NCBI GenBank assembly: GCA_900552015.1
Contig: URXY01000030.1
Coordinates: 1 to 25,642 of the forward strand
Direction: 5' to 3'
DNA from: an uncultured Eubacteriales bacterium
GTDB lineage: Bacteria; Bacillota; Clostridia; Oscillospirales; Oscillospiraceae
DNA length: 25,642 nucleotides
Part shown: positions 5,660-13,790 of the stretch, in pieces
Position numbering within the stretch: position 1 is the stretch's first letter
How the letters are laid out: each line of letters opens with the position of its first letter
Translations under genes and position numbers: made by a program
Notes under the pieces: model-generated
Database searches by the model: none
The model's input: the letters and a program-made list of their open reading frames with translations, nothing else
Told to the model about the DNA's origin: nothing

Positions 5660-8136
5660 CAGTTCTCTTCTTTCTCCGCGGTCTTTTTGGCCGCGGACTT
5701 GGCGGTCGTCTTCTTAGCGGCCGCCTTTTTCGTGGTCGCGGTCTTCTTTGCCGCCGTCTTTTTTGCGGGCTTTTCTGCACCATCCTCGGCTGCGGCCTTC
5801 TTTGTCGTTTTCTTCGCTGCGGCGGTCTTCGTCGCGGTCTTCTTGGTGCTCGCCGCTTTTGTGCTCGTTTTCTTTGCGGTGGTGCTCTTCTTAGCCGTCG
5901 TCTTCCTGGCGGCGGTCTTCTTTGCCGCGGTCTCCGCCGCATCGGCGGCTTCGGCGCTCTCCGCGCCCTCTTCCGCGGTCTCGGTGGTCTTCTTTTTCAC
6001 ATAGCCGCGCTGGTCTTCCGGCACAAAGCGCGAACACGCGGGGTTGATGCAGTACGGGCGCTTAAAGCCCTTGCCCGCCTTTTTGAACATCGTCTGGCCG
6101 CACTCAGGGCAGTCGTCCTTTGTCGGCACATCCCAAGTCATGAAGTCGCACTTCTTCTCGGGATCGCTGCTGGTGGAGAATTCGCAGGCGTAGTACGTGT
6201 ACTGCTTGTTCGTCTTCTTGCTCACGCCCGTGCGCTTCATCATGCGCCCGCCGCACTTGGGGCAGCGGCCCGGCATTTCGATGACAAGGGGCTTGGTGAA
6301 CGTGCACTCAGGGTAGCCCGGGCAGGCAAGGAAGCGGCCAAAGCGCCCGCTCTTGATGACCATGTTGCGGCCGCAGACGTCGCACTTCTCCTCGCTGACC
6401 TCATCGGGGACCTTGAGTCTCACGCCCTCAAGCGCCTTCTCGGCGTTTTCAAGGTCGCGCTCAAAGCCGCCGTAAAAGTCGCGGATGACGTCCTTCCACG
6501 CGGTCTTGCCCTCCTCAACGGTATCGAGCTTTTCCTCCATGCGGGCGGTGAACTTCATGTCCACGATGTCGGGGAAGCGCTCTTCCATCAGGCCCGTCAC
6601 CACCTCGCCGAGCGGTGTGGGGCGCAGGTACTTGCCGTCTTTGACGACATATTCACGATCCAAAATGGTCGAGACCGTCGGCGCGTAAGTCGACGGGCGG
6701 CCGATGCCGTTCTGTTCCATCGCACGGATAAGCGTCGCGTCCGTATAGCGTGCGGGCGGCTGGGTGAAGTGCTGGAGCGGCGTGTAGGCCTCGAGCGTCA
6801 GGCCCTGCCCCTCGACGAGCGGCGGCAGCGTGCCCTCCTTTTCCTCCTTGCTGTCGTCGTCGCGGGATTCCTCGTAAACGGCGGTGTAGCCGGAGAATTT
6901 CAGGTTGCTGGCACTCGCGTGGAACTCGTGTCCGCCCGCCATGATCTGCGCGCTCACGCTGTCGTACACGGCGTTCGCCATCTGGGAGGCCAAAAAGCGG
7001 CTCCAGATGAGGCGGTACAGGCGGTACTGCTCGCCCGTCAGATCGGCCTTGATCTGCTCGGGCGTCAGGTCAACGTTCGAGGGGCGGATGGCCTCGTGCG
7101 CGTCCTGCGCGCCGGCCTTGGCCTTGTAGTGGCGGGCGGTCTTGGGATAGTAGCTCTGCCCGTAGCGGCCCAGGATAAACGTCTTCGCCGCAGCGATGGC
7201 CTCTTCGGAGATGCGCAGCGAGTCGGTACGCATGTAGGTGATGAGACCCACCGTGCCCTCGCCCGTGATGTCCACGCCCTCATAGAGCTGCTGGGCGATG
7301 GCCATGGTGCGGCGCGGCGTCATGTTGAGCTTGCGCGAGGCCTCCTGCTGTAAGGTGGAAGTGGTGAACGGCAGAGACGGGGAGCGCTGCTTGTCCGTGC
7401 GCTTGATATTCGTCACGGTAAAGGGCTTGTCGCCGATGTCGGCAATGATGCCGTCCACCTGCTCGCCCGAGGTCGGCTCGACCTTCTTGCCGTCTTTTCC
7501 GTAATAATGCGCCTCAAAGGTCTTGTGCGAGGCTTCGTCCGTAAGGTCAACGTCGAGCGTCCAGTATTCCTGCGGCTCAAAGGCCTGAATTTCTTTCTCG
7601 CGGTCGTCCACCATGCGCACGGCGACGGACTGCACGCGGCCCGCCGAGAGGCCGCGGCGAACTTTTTTCCACAAAAGCGGGCTGAGCTCATAGCCCACGA
7701 TGCGGTCGAGCACGCGGCGTGCCTGCTGCGCGTCGACCAGGTCCTGGTCGATGGCGCGCGGCTCCTTGATGCTCTCGGAGACGACCTTTTTCGTGATCTC
7801 GTTGAAGGTCACGCGCTTGGCCTTTTCATCGTCCAGATCCAAAAGTGCTTTTAGATGCCAGGAGATGGCCTCGCCCTCGCGATCCGGGTCCGTTGCAAGA
7901 TAGACGGTGTCGCTGCTCTTGGCGGCCTTTTTGAGCTCGCTGATGAGCTCCTCTTTGCCTCGGATGGGCTGGTAGACAGGCTCGAAGTCGTGCTCGATGT
8001 CGACGCCGAGCTTGCTTTTGGGCAGGTCGCGCAGATGGCCCATGCTGGCCTTGACCTCGTAGTCTTTGCCGAGATATTTTCCAATGGTTTTCGCCTTTGC
8101 CGGAGACTCGACGATCACCAGATGCTTTTTTGCCAT
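5659..8136 (-). CDS. topA: DNA topoisomerase I with a lysine/alanine-rich tail
   Basis: Type IA topoisomerase that relaxes negative supercoils. The 825-residue protein has a Toprim domain (1-115) with E10 and the acidic triad D83/D85/E87 (ATDPDREGEA). The catalytic tyrosine is Y301 in LITYMRTDSLR. Three four-cysteine zinc modules follow: C585/C588/C605/C611, C625/C628/C651/C663 and C676/C679/C696/C701. Residues from about 713 to 825 are a low-complexity tail of Lys, Ala and Thr (KKTAAKKTT-like runs), resembling histone H1 and the tails of actinobacterial TopA, which help processive DNA binding in those proteins. The tail is in frame and ends at the trmFO start, so it is not a frameshift. Five bases separate it from dprA, whose last codons carry its GGAGG. 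Confidence 0.98.
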   Translation of the reverse strand: MAKKHLVIVESPAKAKTIGKYLGKDYEVKASMGHLRDLPKSKLGVDIEHDFEPVYQPIRGKEELISELKKAAKSSDTVYLATDPDREGEAISWHLKALLDLDDEKAKRVTFNEITKKVVSESIKEPRAIDQDLVDAQQARRVLDRIVGYELSPLLWKKVRRGLSAGRVQSVAVRMVDDREKEIQAFEPQEYWTLDVDLTDEASHKTFEAHYYGKDGKKVEPTSGEQVDGIIADIGDKPFTVTNIKRTDKQRSPSLPFTTSTLQQEASRKLNMTPRRTMAIAQQLYEGVDITGEGTVGLITYMRTDSLRISEEAIAAAKTFILGRYGQSYYPKTARHYKAKAGAQDAHEAIRPSNVDLTPEQIKADLTGEQYRLYRLIWSRFLASQMANAVYDSVSAQIMAGGHEFHASASNLKFSGYTAVYEESRDDDSKEEKEGTLPPLVEGQGLTLEAYTPLQHFTQPPARYTDATLIRAMEQNGIGRPSTYAPTVSTILDREYVVKDGKYLRPTPLGEVVTGLMEERFPDIVDMKFTARMEEKLDTVEEGKTAWKDVIRDFYGGFERDLENAEKALEGVRLKVPDEVSEEKCDVCGRNMVIKSGRFGRFLACPGYPECTFTKPLVIEMPGRCPKCGGRMMKRTGVSKKTNKQYTYYACEFSTSSDPEKKCDFMTWDVPTKDDCPECGQTMFKKAGKGFKRPYCINPACSRFVPEDQRGYVKKKTTETAEEGAESAEAADAAETAAKKTAARKTTAKKSTTAKKTSTKAASTKKTATKTAAAKKTTKKAAAEDGAEKPAKKTAAKKTATTKKAAAKKTTAKSAAKKTAEKEEN

Positions 8137-8141
8137 GAATG

Positions 8142-9353
8142 TTATTCCTCCAGTAGTGTGACGGTCAAAGAAAAATGCTTGCCGCTGCCCTGCTCGACGT
8201 AGCCCTCAAGCTCCATCATCGTCAGCGCGGAAAGAACACGGCGCGTGGGGATCTGCGTCTTTTCGATCAAATCGTCCACCTGCAGCGCGCCGTCTTTCAG
8301 CGTGCGCAGAATGGCGATCTGATCGTCGGTCAGCCCCGCGTCGTTGGTTTTCAGATTCAGTGTCGGCAGCGACAGTATTTCCTCCGCCGCGGCCTGCTTG
8401 GCGCGCGCTTGCTCCTCGCGCGCCTGATAGCCGAGCGTACGCGGAAGCTCCACGCGCTCGCCGAGTATTTTATGCGGATAGATGGCCTCGTACTCGCGCA
8501 GCACATCCCAGCTATCGGTGATGAGGCCCGCCGCGCCGTCCGCGATCAAACGGTTGCAGCCGCGGCTGAGTGGCGCGTCGATCGGACCGGGAACGGCGAA
8601 AACATCGCGTCCCTGCTCAAGCGCGGTATTCGCCGTGATGAGCGCGCCGCTCTTTTCCGGCGCTTCGACCACGATGGTCGCGAGGCTCAAGCCGCTGATG
8701 ATGCGGTTTCGCACGGGAAAATGCCACGCCTCGGCCGCCGTCCCGGGCGGATACTCGCTGATGAGCGCGCCCGAGGCCGCAATGTCGCGGTAGAGCCACG
8801 CGTTCTCCGCCGGATAGACAATGTCCAGCCCGTTGCCGAGCACGGCGATGGTCTTTCCGCCCGCGCGCAGCGCGCCGCGATGGGACGCTGAATCTACGCC
8901 CGCCGCCGCGCCGGAGATCACGACCGCTCCCTGACGGCTCAGGCCGTAGGCGATCTTTTCCGCCGCCTCGATGCCGTAGGGCGAGGCTTTGCGCGTGCCG
9001 ACCATGGCGACGGCGACCTCCTCGTCGATAACGGGGAGCTGGCCTTTGACATAAAGCAGGCACGGCGGCTCAAAAATATTGCGCAAGCGCACGGGATAGT
9101 CCGCGTCCTGCATCGTGAGGATGCGCAGCCCCAGACGCGAGCACGCGCCAAGGATGCGGTCGGCGTTTTCCAATGATTTTTCCGCAAGCAGCGCGATCTG
9201 CCGCGGCTCGATGCCCTCGACGAGGCGGTACTCGTCCTCGTCGGCATAGTAGATGTTCTCCGGCGTGCCGAAATAGTCGAGCAGCAGAAGCTTTGAGCGA
9301 TTCGTCAGTCCTTTGACTTCCGAGAGCCACACCCAGTATTTGAGTCCCGCCAT
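8142..9353 (-). CDS. dprA: DNA-processing protein DprA
   Basis: DprA loads RecA onto incoming single-stranded DNA during transformation. The 403-residue protein has an N-terminal helical region (about 1-75), a Rossmann-like core with VGTRKASPYG (118-127), SGAAAGVDSASHRGAL (147-162) and FPVRNRIISGLS (212-223), and a C-terminal winged-helix-like domain (about 325-395). The core motifs are intact. I chose the ATG at 9353: AAGGAGG is seven to eight bases upstream, whereas the GTG at 9362 overlaps that ribosome site. No competence pilus genes are in view, so natural transformation cannot be concluded. Confidence 0.96.
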   Translation of the reverse strand: MAGLKYWVWLSEVKGLTNRSKLLLLDYFGTPENIYYADEDEYRLVEGIEPRQIALLAEKSLENADRILGACSRLGLRILTMQDADYPVRLRNIFEPPCLLYVKGQLPVIDEEVAVAMVGTRKASPYGIEAAEKIAYGLSRQGAVVISGAAAGVDSASHRGALRAGGKTIAVLGNGLDIVYPAENAWLYRDIAASGALISEYPPGTAAEAWHFPVRNRIISGLSLATIVVEAPEKSGALITANTALEQGRDVFAVPGPIDAPLSRGCNRLIADGAAGLITDSWDVLREYEAIYPHKILGERVELPRTLGYQAREEQARAKQAAAEEILSLPTLNLKTNDAGLTDDQIAILRTLKDGALQVDDLIEKTQIPTRRVLSALTMMELEGYVEQGSGKHFSLTVTLLEE

Positions 9354-9375
9354 GAAGAGCACCTCCTTGTTTGTT

Positions 9376-10137
9376 TCAGCGATACATCTCCCACAGAACG
9401 ACCGTCGCCGCGATGGCCGCGTTGAGCGACTCGCAGCGCGGGCTCATGGGAATTTTGAGCGTCTTGGCGCACTCATCCAGCATTTGCTGCGACAGTCCGC
9501 GCCCCTCGCTGCCGATGGCGACAGCGGCTTTGGACAGGTTCGCGTCAGACAGCGGCACGGTGTCCTCGCGCAGCGCTGTGCCGTAGAGCGGGACGCCGCT
9601 TTTACTGAGCAGCGCGAAAAGCTCCTCCGGCGTGACGCTGTACGCCTCGCGGCGGAAGATCGCGCCCATCGTGGCGCGCGCCGTCTTGGGATTGAAGAGG
9701 TCGGCGCAGGCGTTGACTAAGAACACGCCGTCGCACTCAAACGCGTCCGCCGTGCGCAGGATGGTCCCCACGTTCCCGGGGTCCTGCACGCCGTCCAGCA
9801 CGAGATAGTGCTTACCCGCAAGCGTTTCGGGCAGCTTCGTCTCGGGAAGCGCAACCGTAAACAGTGCGCCCTGCGGCGTCTCCATCGGGCTCACCGAGCG
9901 CATCAGGTCTTCGCTCACGCACACGGCGCGCACGCTGCCGGGCAGCGCCGGAATGTCAACGCCCTCGGAGAACAGCGCCGTTTTGACCGGCGCGCTCCAT
10001 TTGAGCGCTTCCTGAAGGAGCTTTGTCCCGTCGCAGAGGTATTCGCCGCTTTTCACGCGATAGGAGCGGGAAGAACCCAATTTGCGCAGATGCGTCATCA
10101 GCGGATTCTGCCGGCTCGTTATCGTCTCCACGCTCAT
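9376..10137 (-). CDS. SpoU/TrmH-family RNA 2'-O-ribose methyltransferase
   Basis: The 253-residue protein carries the three SpoU (SPOUT) motifs in order: LDGVQDPGNVGTILRTADAF (114-133), AIGSEGRGLS (207-216) and IPMSPRCESLNAAIAATVVL (229-248). These form the trefoil knot that binds S-adenosylmethionine. The N-terminal ~100 residues resemble the substrate-binding domain of RlmB-type 23S rRNA methylases (ITSRQNPLMTHLRKL). The target nucleotide cannot be told from sequence. It is the first gene of the long minus-strand array, 22 bases before dprA, directly downstream of a near-consensus promoter. Confidence 0.92.
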   Translation of the reverse strand: MSVETITSRQNPLMTHLRKLGSSRSYRVKSGEYLCDGTKLLQEALKWSAPVKTALFSEGVDIPALPGSVRAVCVSEDLMRSVSPMETPQGALFTVALPETKLPETLAGKHYLVLDGVQDPGNVGTILRTADAFECDGVFLVNACADLFNPKTARATMGAIFRREAYSVTPEELFALLSKSGVPLYGTALREDTVPLSDANLSKAAVAIGSEGRGLSQQMLDECAKTLKIPMSPRCESLNAAIAATVVLWEMYR

Positions 10138-10169
10138 GTTCTCTTTTCCCTCCCGGTCCTTTATTTAAT

Positions 10170-10208
10170 GTGTATCACACTATATTATTAACTGCTCCGT
10201 TTTGTCAA
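10170..10208 (-). promoter_or_regulatory. Promoter of the spoU-dprA-topA-trmFO-plsX array
   Basis: On the minus strand TTGACA (10203-10208), an 18-base spacer and TATAGT (10179-10184) lie about 40 bases before the methylase ATG. Immediately downstream is a small dyad, GTGTGATACAC (10170-10180), overlapping the -10 edge and the expected transcription start. This is an operator-like position, though the arms are only four bases. Confidence 0.8.
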
Positions 10209-10262
10209 GAAAAAGAATTTGCGGAGCTTGGCCGCATTTTGCCGCTTCCTGCCGCCCCCGGC

Positions 10263-10292
10263 TTTACATCTCTGCCGTTTTTGTGGTACACT
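10263..10292 (+). promoter_or_regulatory. Promoter of the pepT operon
   Basis: TTTACA (10263-10268), an 18-base spacer and TACACT (10287-10292), with TG at -15/-14 relative position (TGTGG before the -10), form a plausible extended -10 promoter. It is divergent from the promoter of the minus-strand array and ends 44 bases before the pepT ATG. Confidence 0.55.
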
Positions 10293-10336
10293 AAGCGGGA
10301 AATATCACGCAGCATGACTGCAAGGAGGTACCCAAA

Positions 10337-11557
10337 ATGGAATCTGCCAAATCGCGTTTTCTGCGATATGTGACCTATTACACCACCTCGGACGAATTTA
10401 CCGGCACCTCGCCCTCTACGGAGCGGCAGAAGGACCTCGGCCGCGCGCTGATGCAGGAGCTTGAAGCGCTGAAGCTTGAGGACGTCCGCATGGACGACTG
10501 CGGCAACGTGCTCGCAACGCTCCCCGCGAGCAAGGGCGTGGACGCGCCCGTCATCGCGCTCATCGCGCACATGGACACCGCTCCCGACGCTTCGGGCGAA
10601 AACGTCAAGCCCCGCCTCGTGCGCTACGAGGGCGGCGAGCTGAAGCTCAACGACACTGTCTCCCTCACCGAGGCGCTCTGCCCCGGCCTTGAAAGCCATG
10701 TGGGCGAAGAGCTCATCGTCACCGACGGCACGACGCTGCTCGGCGCGGACGACAAGGCCGGCGTCGCCGAGATCATGGCCGCGGTCGAAACGATGATCGA
10801 GAAAAACGTCAAGCACGGCGAGGTGCGCGTCATCTTCACGACCGACGAGGAGATCGGCAACGGTGTCGACGGTCTCGACGTGCAGGAACTCGGCTGCGAC
10901 TACGGCTATACCGTGGACGGCGGCCCGCTCGGTGAGATCGAATTTGAAAACTTCAACGCCGCGTCCGCCGTTCTGACGGTGCACGGTGTCGGCGTCCACC
11001 CCGGCAGCGCCAAAAATGTGATGATCAACGCCGCGACCGCGGCGATGGCGTTCCATGCGATGCTGCCTGAGGATGAGGTACCGGAGAAGACCGACGGCTA
11101 CGAGGGCTTCTTCCACCTGACCGAGATGAGCGGCAGTGTGACCGAGGCGACGCTGCGCTACATCATCCGCGACCACGACCGCGAGCGCTTTGAGGAGAAA
11201 AAGGCTCTCTTCGCCGACTGCGCCGCGCGCATCAACGAAATTTACGGCGACGGCACGGCCGAGGCCCAGATCAGCGACAGCTACTACAACATGAAGGAGA
11301 AAATTCTCCCCCACTTCCACCTCATCGAGCGCGCGGAGAACGCCTTCCGCGCAAACGGCGTCACGCCCGAATGCGTCCCCATCCGCGGCGGCACGGACGG
11401 CGCGCGCCTTTCCTGGGACGGACTTCCCTGCCCCAACCTCTCCACCGGCGGCTACAACTTCCACGGCGTGCGCGAATGGATCCCCGCGGACAGCCTCGGC
11501 GCGATGACGAACGTGCTCGTCACGCTCGTCCAAAGCTTTGTTGAAGAAAAGGAGTAA
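10337..11557 (+). CDS. pepT: Peptidase T (tripeptidase)
   Basis: PepT is a cytoplasmic zinc aminopeptidase that removes the N-terminal residue of tripeptides. The 406-residue protein has the M20 metal and catalytic residues: H78 and D80 in IAHMDTA, D138 in LGADDKAG, E171/E172 in TTDEEIGNG, D194 in YTVDGGPLG and H376 in NFHGVRE. A dimerisation domain lies between (about 205-315). The IRGGTDGARLS segment (349-359) is typical of PepT. The length matches the family. AAGGAGG is eight bases before the ATG. It forms a peptide-degradation operon with the next gene, three bases downstream. Confidence 0.96.
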   Translation: MESAKSRFLRYVTYYTTSDEFTGTSPSTERQKDLGRALMQELEALKLEDVRMDDCGNVLATLPASKGVDAPVIALIAHMDTAPDASGENVKPRLVRYEGGELKLNDTVSLTEALCPGLESHVGEELIVTDGTTLLGADDKAGVAEIMAAVETMIEKNVKHGEVRVIFTTDEEIGNGVDGLDVQELGCDYGYTVDGGPLGEIEFENFNAASAVLTVHGVGVHPGSAKNVMINAATAAMAFHAMLPEDEVPEKTDGYEGFFHLTEMSGSVTEATLRYIIRDHDRERFEEKKALFADCAARINEIYGDGTAEAQISDSYYNMKEKILPHFHLIERAENAFRANGVTPECVPIRGGTDGARLSWDGLPCPNLSTGGYNFHGVREWIPADSLGAMTNVLVTLVQSFVEEKE

Positions 11558-11560
11558 GCG

Positions 11561-13360
11561 ATGAAAACCTCTGAAAAGCTCACGCTGCTGCGCGCGGAGA
11601 TGAAAAAGCGCGGCATCAGCGCCTATGTCGTCGTGACCGACGACTTCCACGCGTCCGAATATGTCGGCACGCACTTCAAAGCGCGCGAATTTCTCTCCGG
11701 CTTCACCGGCTCCGCCGGCACGCTCGTCGTGCTGCCGGACAGCGCCGCGCTATGGACGGATGGCCGCTACTTCCTGCAGGCCGCGCAGCAGTTAGACGGC
11801 AGCGGCATCGAGCTCATGCGCATGGGCGAGTCGGGCGTGCCTGAGATCGCCGACTTTCTGCGCGATCATGTAGAGGAAAACGGCTTTATCGGCTTCGACT
11901 CTCGCACGGTCAGCAACGCCTTTGCCCGTACCATCGGTGAAAAGACGCGCGAAAAGCACATCCGCTTTGCAGGCGGCGAGGACCTTGTCGACCTCGTGTG
12001 GGCGGACCGCCCCGCGCTCTCCTGCGAGCCGGTGTGGACGCTGGACGTGAAGTACACGGGCCTCACGCGCAGGGAAAAGCTCTCCATGGTGCGCGGCAAG
12101 ATGGAAGAACTCGGTGCGGACGTATTCGTCATCCCCGCGCTCGACGAGGTCGCGTGGCTCCTGAATCTGCGCGGCGGCGACGTGCTCTACACGCCCGTGT
12201 TCCTCTCTTACCTGCTGCTGGGGCGTGACCAGGCCACGCTCTGCGTGCAAAAGGAGGCTGTGAGCGCGGAGATCGAAGCGCAGCTCAAAGCCGACGGCGT
12301 ATCACTCGCTCCCTATGACGATATCTACCGCCTCGTCGCGGCGCTGCCCACGGGCACGCGCGTGCTGCTCGACGGCGAGCGCGCCAACTACCGCATCACG
12401 CAAAGCGTCCCCGACGGCGCGGAAACGCTCGACCGCCCCAGCCCCATCCAACTCATGAAAGCGATGAAGACGCCTGCCGAGCAGGAAAACGAGCGCCTTG
12501 CCCACATCAAGGACGGCGTGGCCGTCACGCGCTTCCTCTACTGGCTCAAGCACGCCGTCGGCAAGGAGCCCATCACGGAGCTCAGCGCGGCGAAAAAGCT
12601 CGAATCGCTTCGCGTCGAGGGTGAACACTACCTCGAGCAGAGCTTCGATCCCATCCTCGCCTACGGCGCGCACGGCGCGATCGTCCACTACGAGCCGACC
12701 GAGGAGACCGATATTCCCCTCGAGCCGCACGGCCTGTGCCTTGCCGACACGGGCGCGCAGTATTTAGAGGGCACGACCGACATCACCCGCACCGTTGCGC
12801 TGGGCCCGCTCACGGACGAGGAAAAGCGCATCTACACGCTCGTCCTGCGCGGACATTTGCAGCTCGGCGCGACGAAGTTCCTCTACGGCTGCACAGGCGA
12901 AAACCTTGATATGCTTGCCCGCACGCCGCTGTGGGAGGCAGGTCTTGACTACAACCACGGCACGGGCCACGGCGTAGGCTTCGTCCTTGGCGTACACGAG
13001 GGCCCCGAGCGTGTCCACTGGGATGTGAACCACCAGAAGCGCCACTGTGTCATCGAAGAGGGCATGATCTTCTCGAATGAGCCGGGCATCTACCTTGCCG
13101 GCAAATTCGGCGTACGCATCGAGAACCTTGTCGTCGTGCGCGAGGCCGAGCGCACGGAGTTTGGCCGTTTCCTCAAGCTCGAGCCGCTGACGCTCGTTCC
13201 CTACGACCGCGACGCGATCGATCTGACGATGCTCTCCTCCCGCGATGTGGAGCTGCTGAACGACTATCACGCAAAGGTCTGCGCAGCCATTTCGCCGTAT
13301 CTTCAGGGCGATGAGCTCAACTGGCTCAAGGAGGTCACCGCGCCCGTCGCCCTTGGCTGA
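11561..13360 (+). CDS. Xaa-Pro aminopeptidase, three-domain M24B type
   Basis: This enzyme releases an N-terminal residue that precedes proline. The 599-residue protein has two creatinase-like N-terminal domains (about 1-145 and 160-300) and a C-terminal pita-bread M24 domain (about 305-540). Metal ligands are D396 (LADTGAQY), D407 (TTDITR), H470 (GTGHGVGF), E507 (SNEPGIY) and E521 (IENLVVV). The extra N-terminal domain makes it the long, eukaryote-like APP1 type and not the short PepP/PepQ type. It lies three bases after pepT and shares its transcript, ending at the hairpin about 80 bases downstream. Confidence 0.95.
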   Translation: MKTSEKLTLLRAEMKKRGISAYVVVTDDFHASEYVGTHFKAREFLSGFTGSAGTLVVLPDSAALWTDGRYFLQAAQQLDGSGIELMRMGESGVPEIADFLRDHVEENGFIGFDSRTVSNAFARTIGEKTREKHIRFAGGEDLVDLVWADRPALSCEPVWTLDVKYTGLTRREKLSMVRGKMEELGADVFVIPALDEVAWLLNLRGGDVLYTPVFLSYLLLGRDQATLCVQKEAVSAEIEAQLKADGVSLAPYDDIYRLVAALPTGTRVLLDGERANYRITQSVPDGAETLDRPSPIQLMKAMKTPAEQENERLAHIKDGVAVTRFLYWLKHAVGKEPITELSAAKKLESLRVEGEHYLEQSFDPILAYGAHGAIVHYEPTEETDIPLEPHGLCLADTGAQYLEGTTDITRTVALGPLTDEEKRIYTLVLRGHLQLGATKFLYGCTGENLDMLARTPLWEAGLDYNHGTGHGVGFVLGVHEGPERVHWDVNHQKRHCVIEEGMIFSNEPGIYLAGKFGVRIENLVVVREAERTEFGRFLKLEPLTLVPYDRDAIDLTMLSSRDVELLNDYHAKVCAAISPYLQGDELNWLKEVTAPVALG

Positions 13361-13441
13361 GGCCGGAAAAGCTGAACACAGCCGCTTGCGGCCTAATACC
13401 GGCAAGTGGAAAAGACCGCGCAACAAGCAAAATGAACGCGT

Positions 13442-13484
13442 CGGCGCACGATACCTTTTTTGGTATCGTGCGCCGGTATTTTTT
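13442..13484 (+). terminator. Terminator of the pepT operon
   Basis: A 14-bp perfect stem (13442-13455 with 13462-13475) has a loop of six Ts and is followed by GTATTTTTT. It lies about 80 bases after the aminopeptidase stop. Confidence 0.9.
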
Positions 13485-13712
13485 GCCAGGGCAAGGCGGA
13501 CAAAACATGCAGCTTTTTTGCGAGCCCGCCGCAGCGATAAAAGCCCTGCCGCACGGGTGTTTATCGCTGAAGCGCGGCAATGCTGCTCGTGCTGGCTGCA
13601 AGCTGCAAACGTAATTTTTACTCGTTCTCTCTGCAAGGAACAGTCGAACATGTTACTCGTGCTTTTTGCAGCGGGCAGCAGACAATCTTACTCTGTATTT
13701 TTGCAGCAGAGA
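13485..13712. other. Gene-free stretch with a long hairpin and degenerate repeats
   Basis: No credible gene lies between the aminopeptidase stop (13360) and the LysO stop (13791). Besides terminators at both ends, the stretch holds a 10-bp perfect inverted repeat (13532-13541 with 13560-13569, CAGCGATAAA/TTTATCGCTG) whose loop has a nested CCC/GGG stem. It also holds a series of related ~35-bp units from 13579 to about 13713. Open frames here have no ribosome site or family resemblance. A structured RNA is possible but unproven. Confidence 0.5.
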
Positions 13713-13713
13713 A
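13579..13713. repeat. Degenerate tandem repeat, about four units of ~35 bp
   Basis: Units begin near 13579, 13613, 13650 and 13684, 34 to 37 bases apart. Each carries a version of AAT-x-TTACTCGTGCTTTTTGCA: TGCTCGTGCTGGCTGCA, TACTCGTTCTCTCTGCA, TACTCGTGCTTTTTGCA and TACTCTGTATTTTTGCA. The rest of each unit is diverged and the period is not a multiple of three, so it is not coding. The alignment was done by eye. Confidence 0.45.
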
Positions 13714-13753
13714 AAAAGGACCTTCTCCAACGTGAGAGAAGGTCCTTTTTGAG
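13711..13753 (-). terminator. Terminator of the lysO gene (bidirectional shape)
   Basis: A 15-bp perfect stem (13713-13727 with 13736-13750) has an 8-base loop. On the minus strand it ends in six Ts, 40 bases after the LysO stop. The plus strand also ends in five Ts, so it can stop transcripts from either side. Confidence 0.9.
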
Positions 13754-13790
13754 CTTGTATATATCCTTTCTGAAAGAGAAAGCAGACGCC

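Noticed and set aside
5659..5998. TopA tail as a frameshifted or separate gene
   Set aside because: It is in frame with the zinc modules and its stop overlaps the trmFO start as in a normal operon.
10205..11674. 489-codon minus-strand open frame opposite pepT
   Set aside because: Antisense to a fully conserved pepT, with no start signal.
13579..13713. The ~35-bp repeats as a CRISPR array
   Set aside because: Repeats are strongly diverged, there is no constant repeat plus unique spacer pattern, and no cas genes are present.
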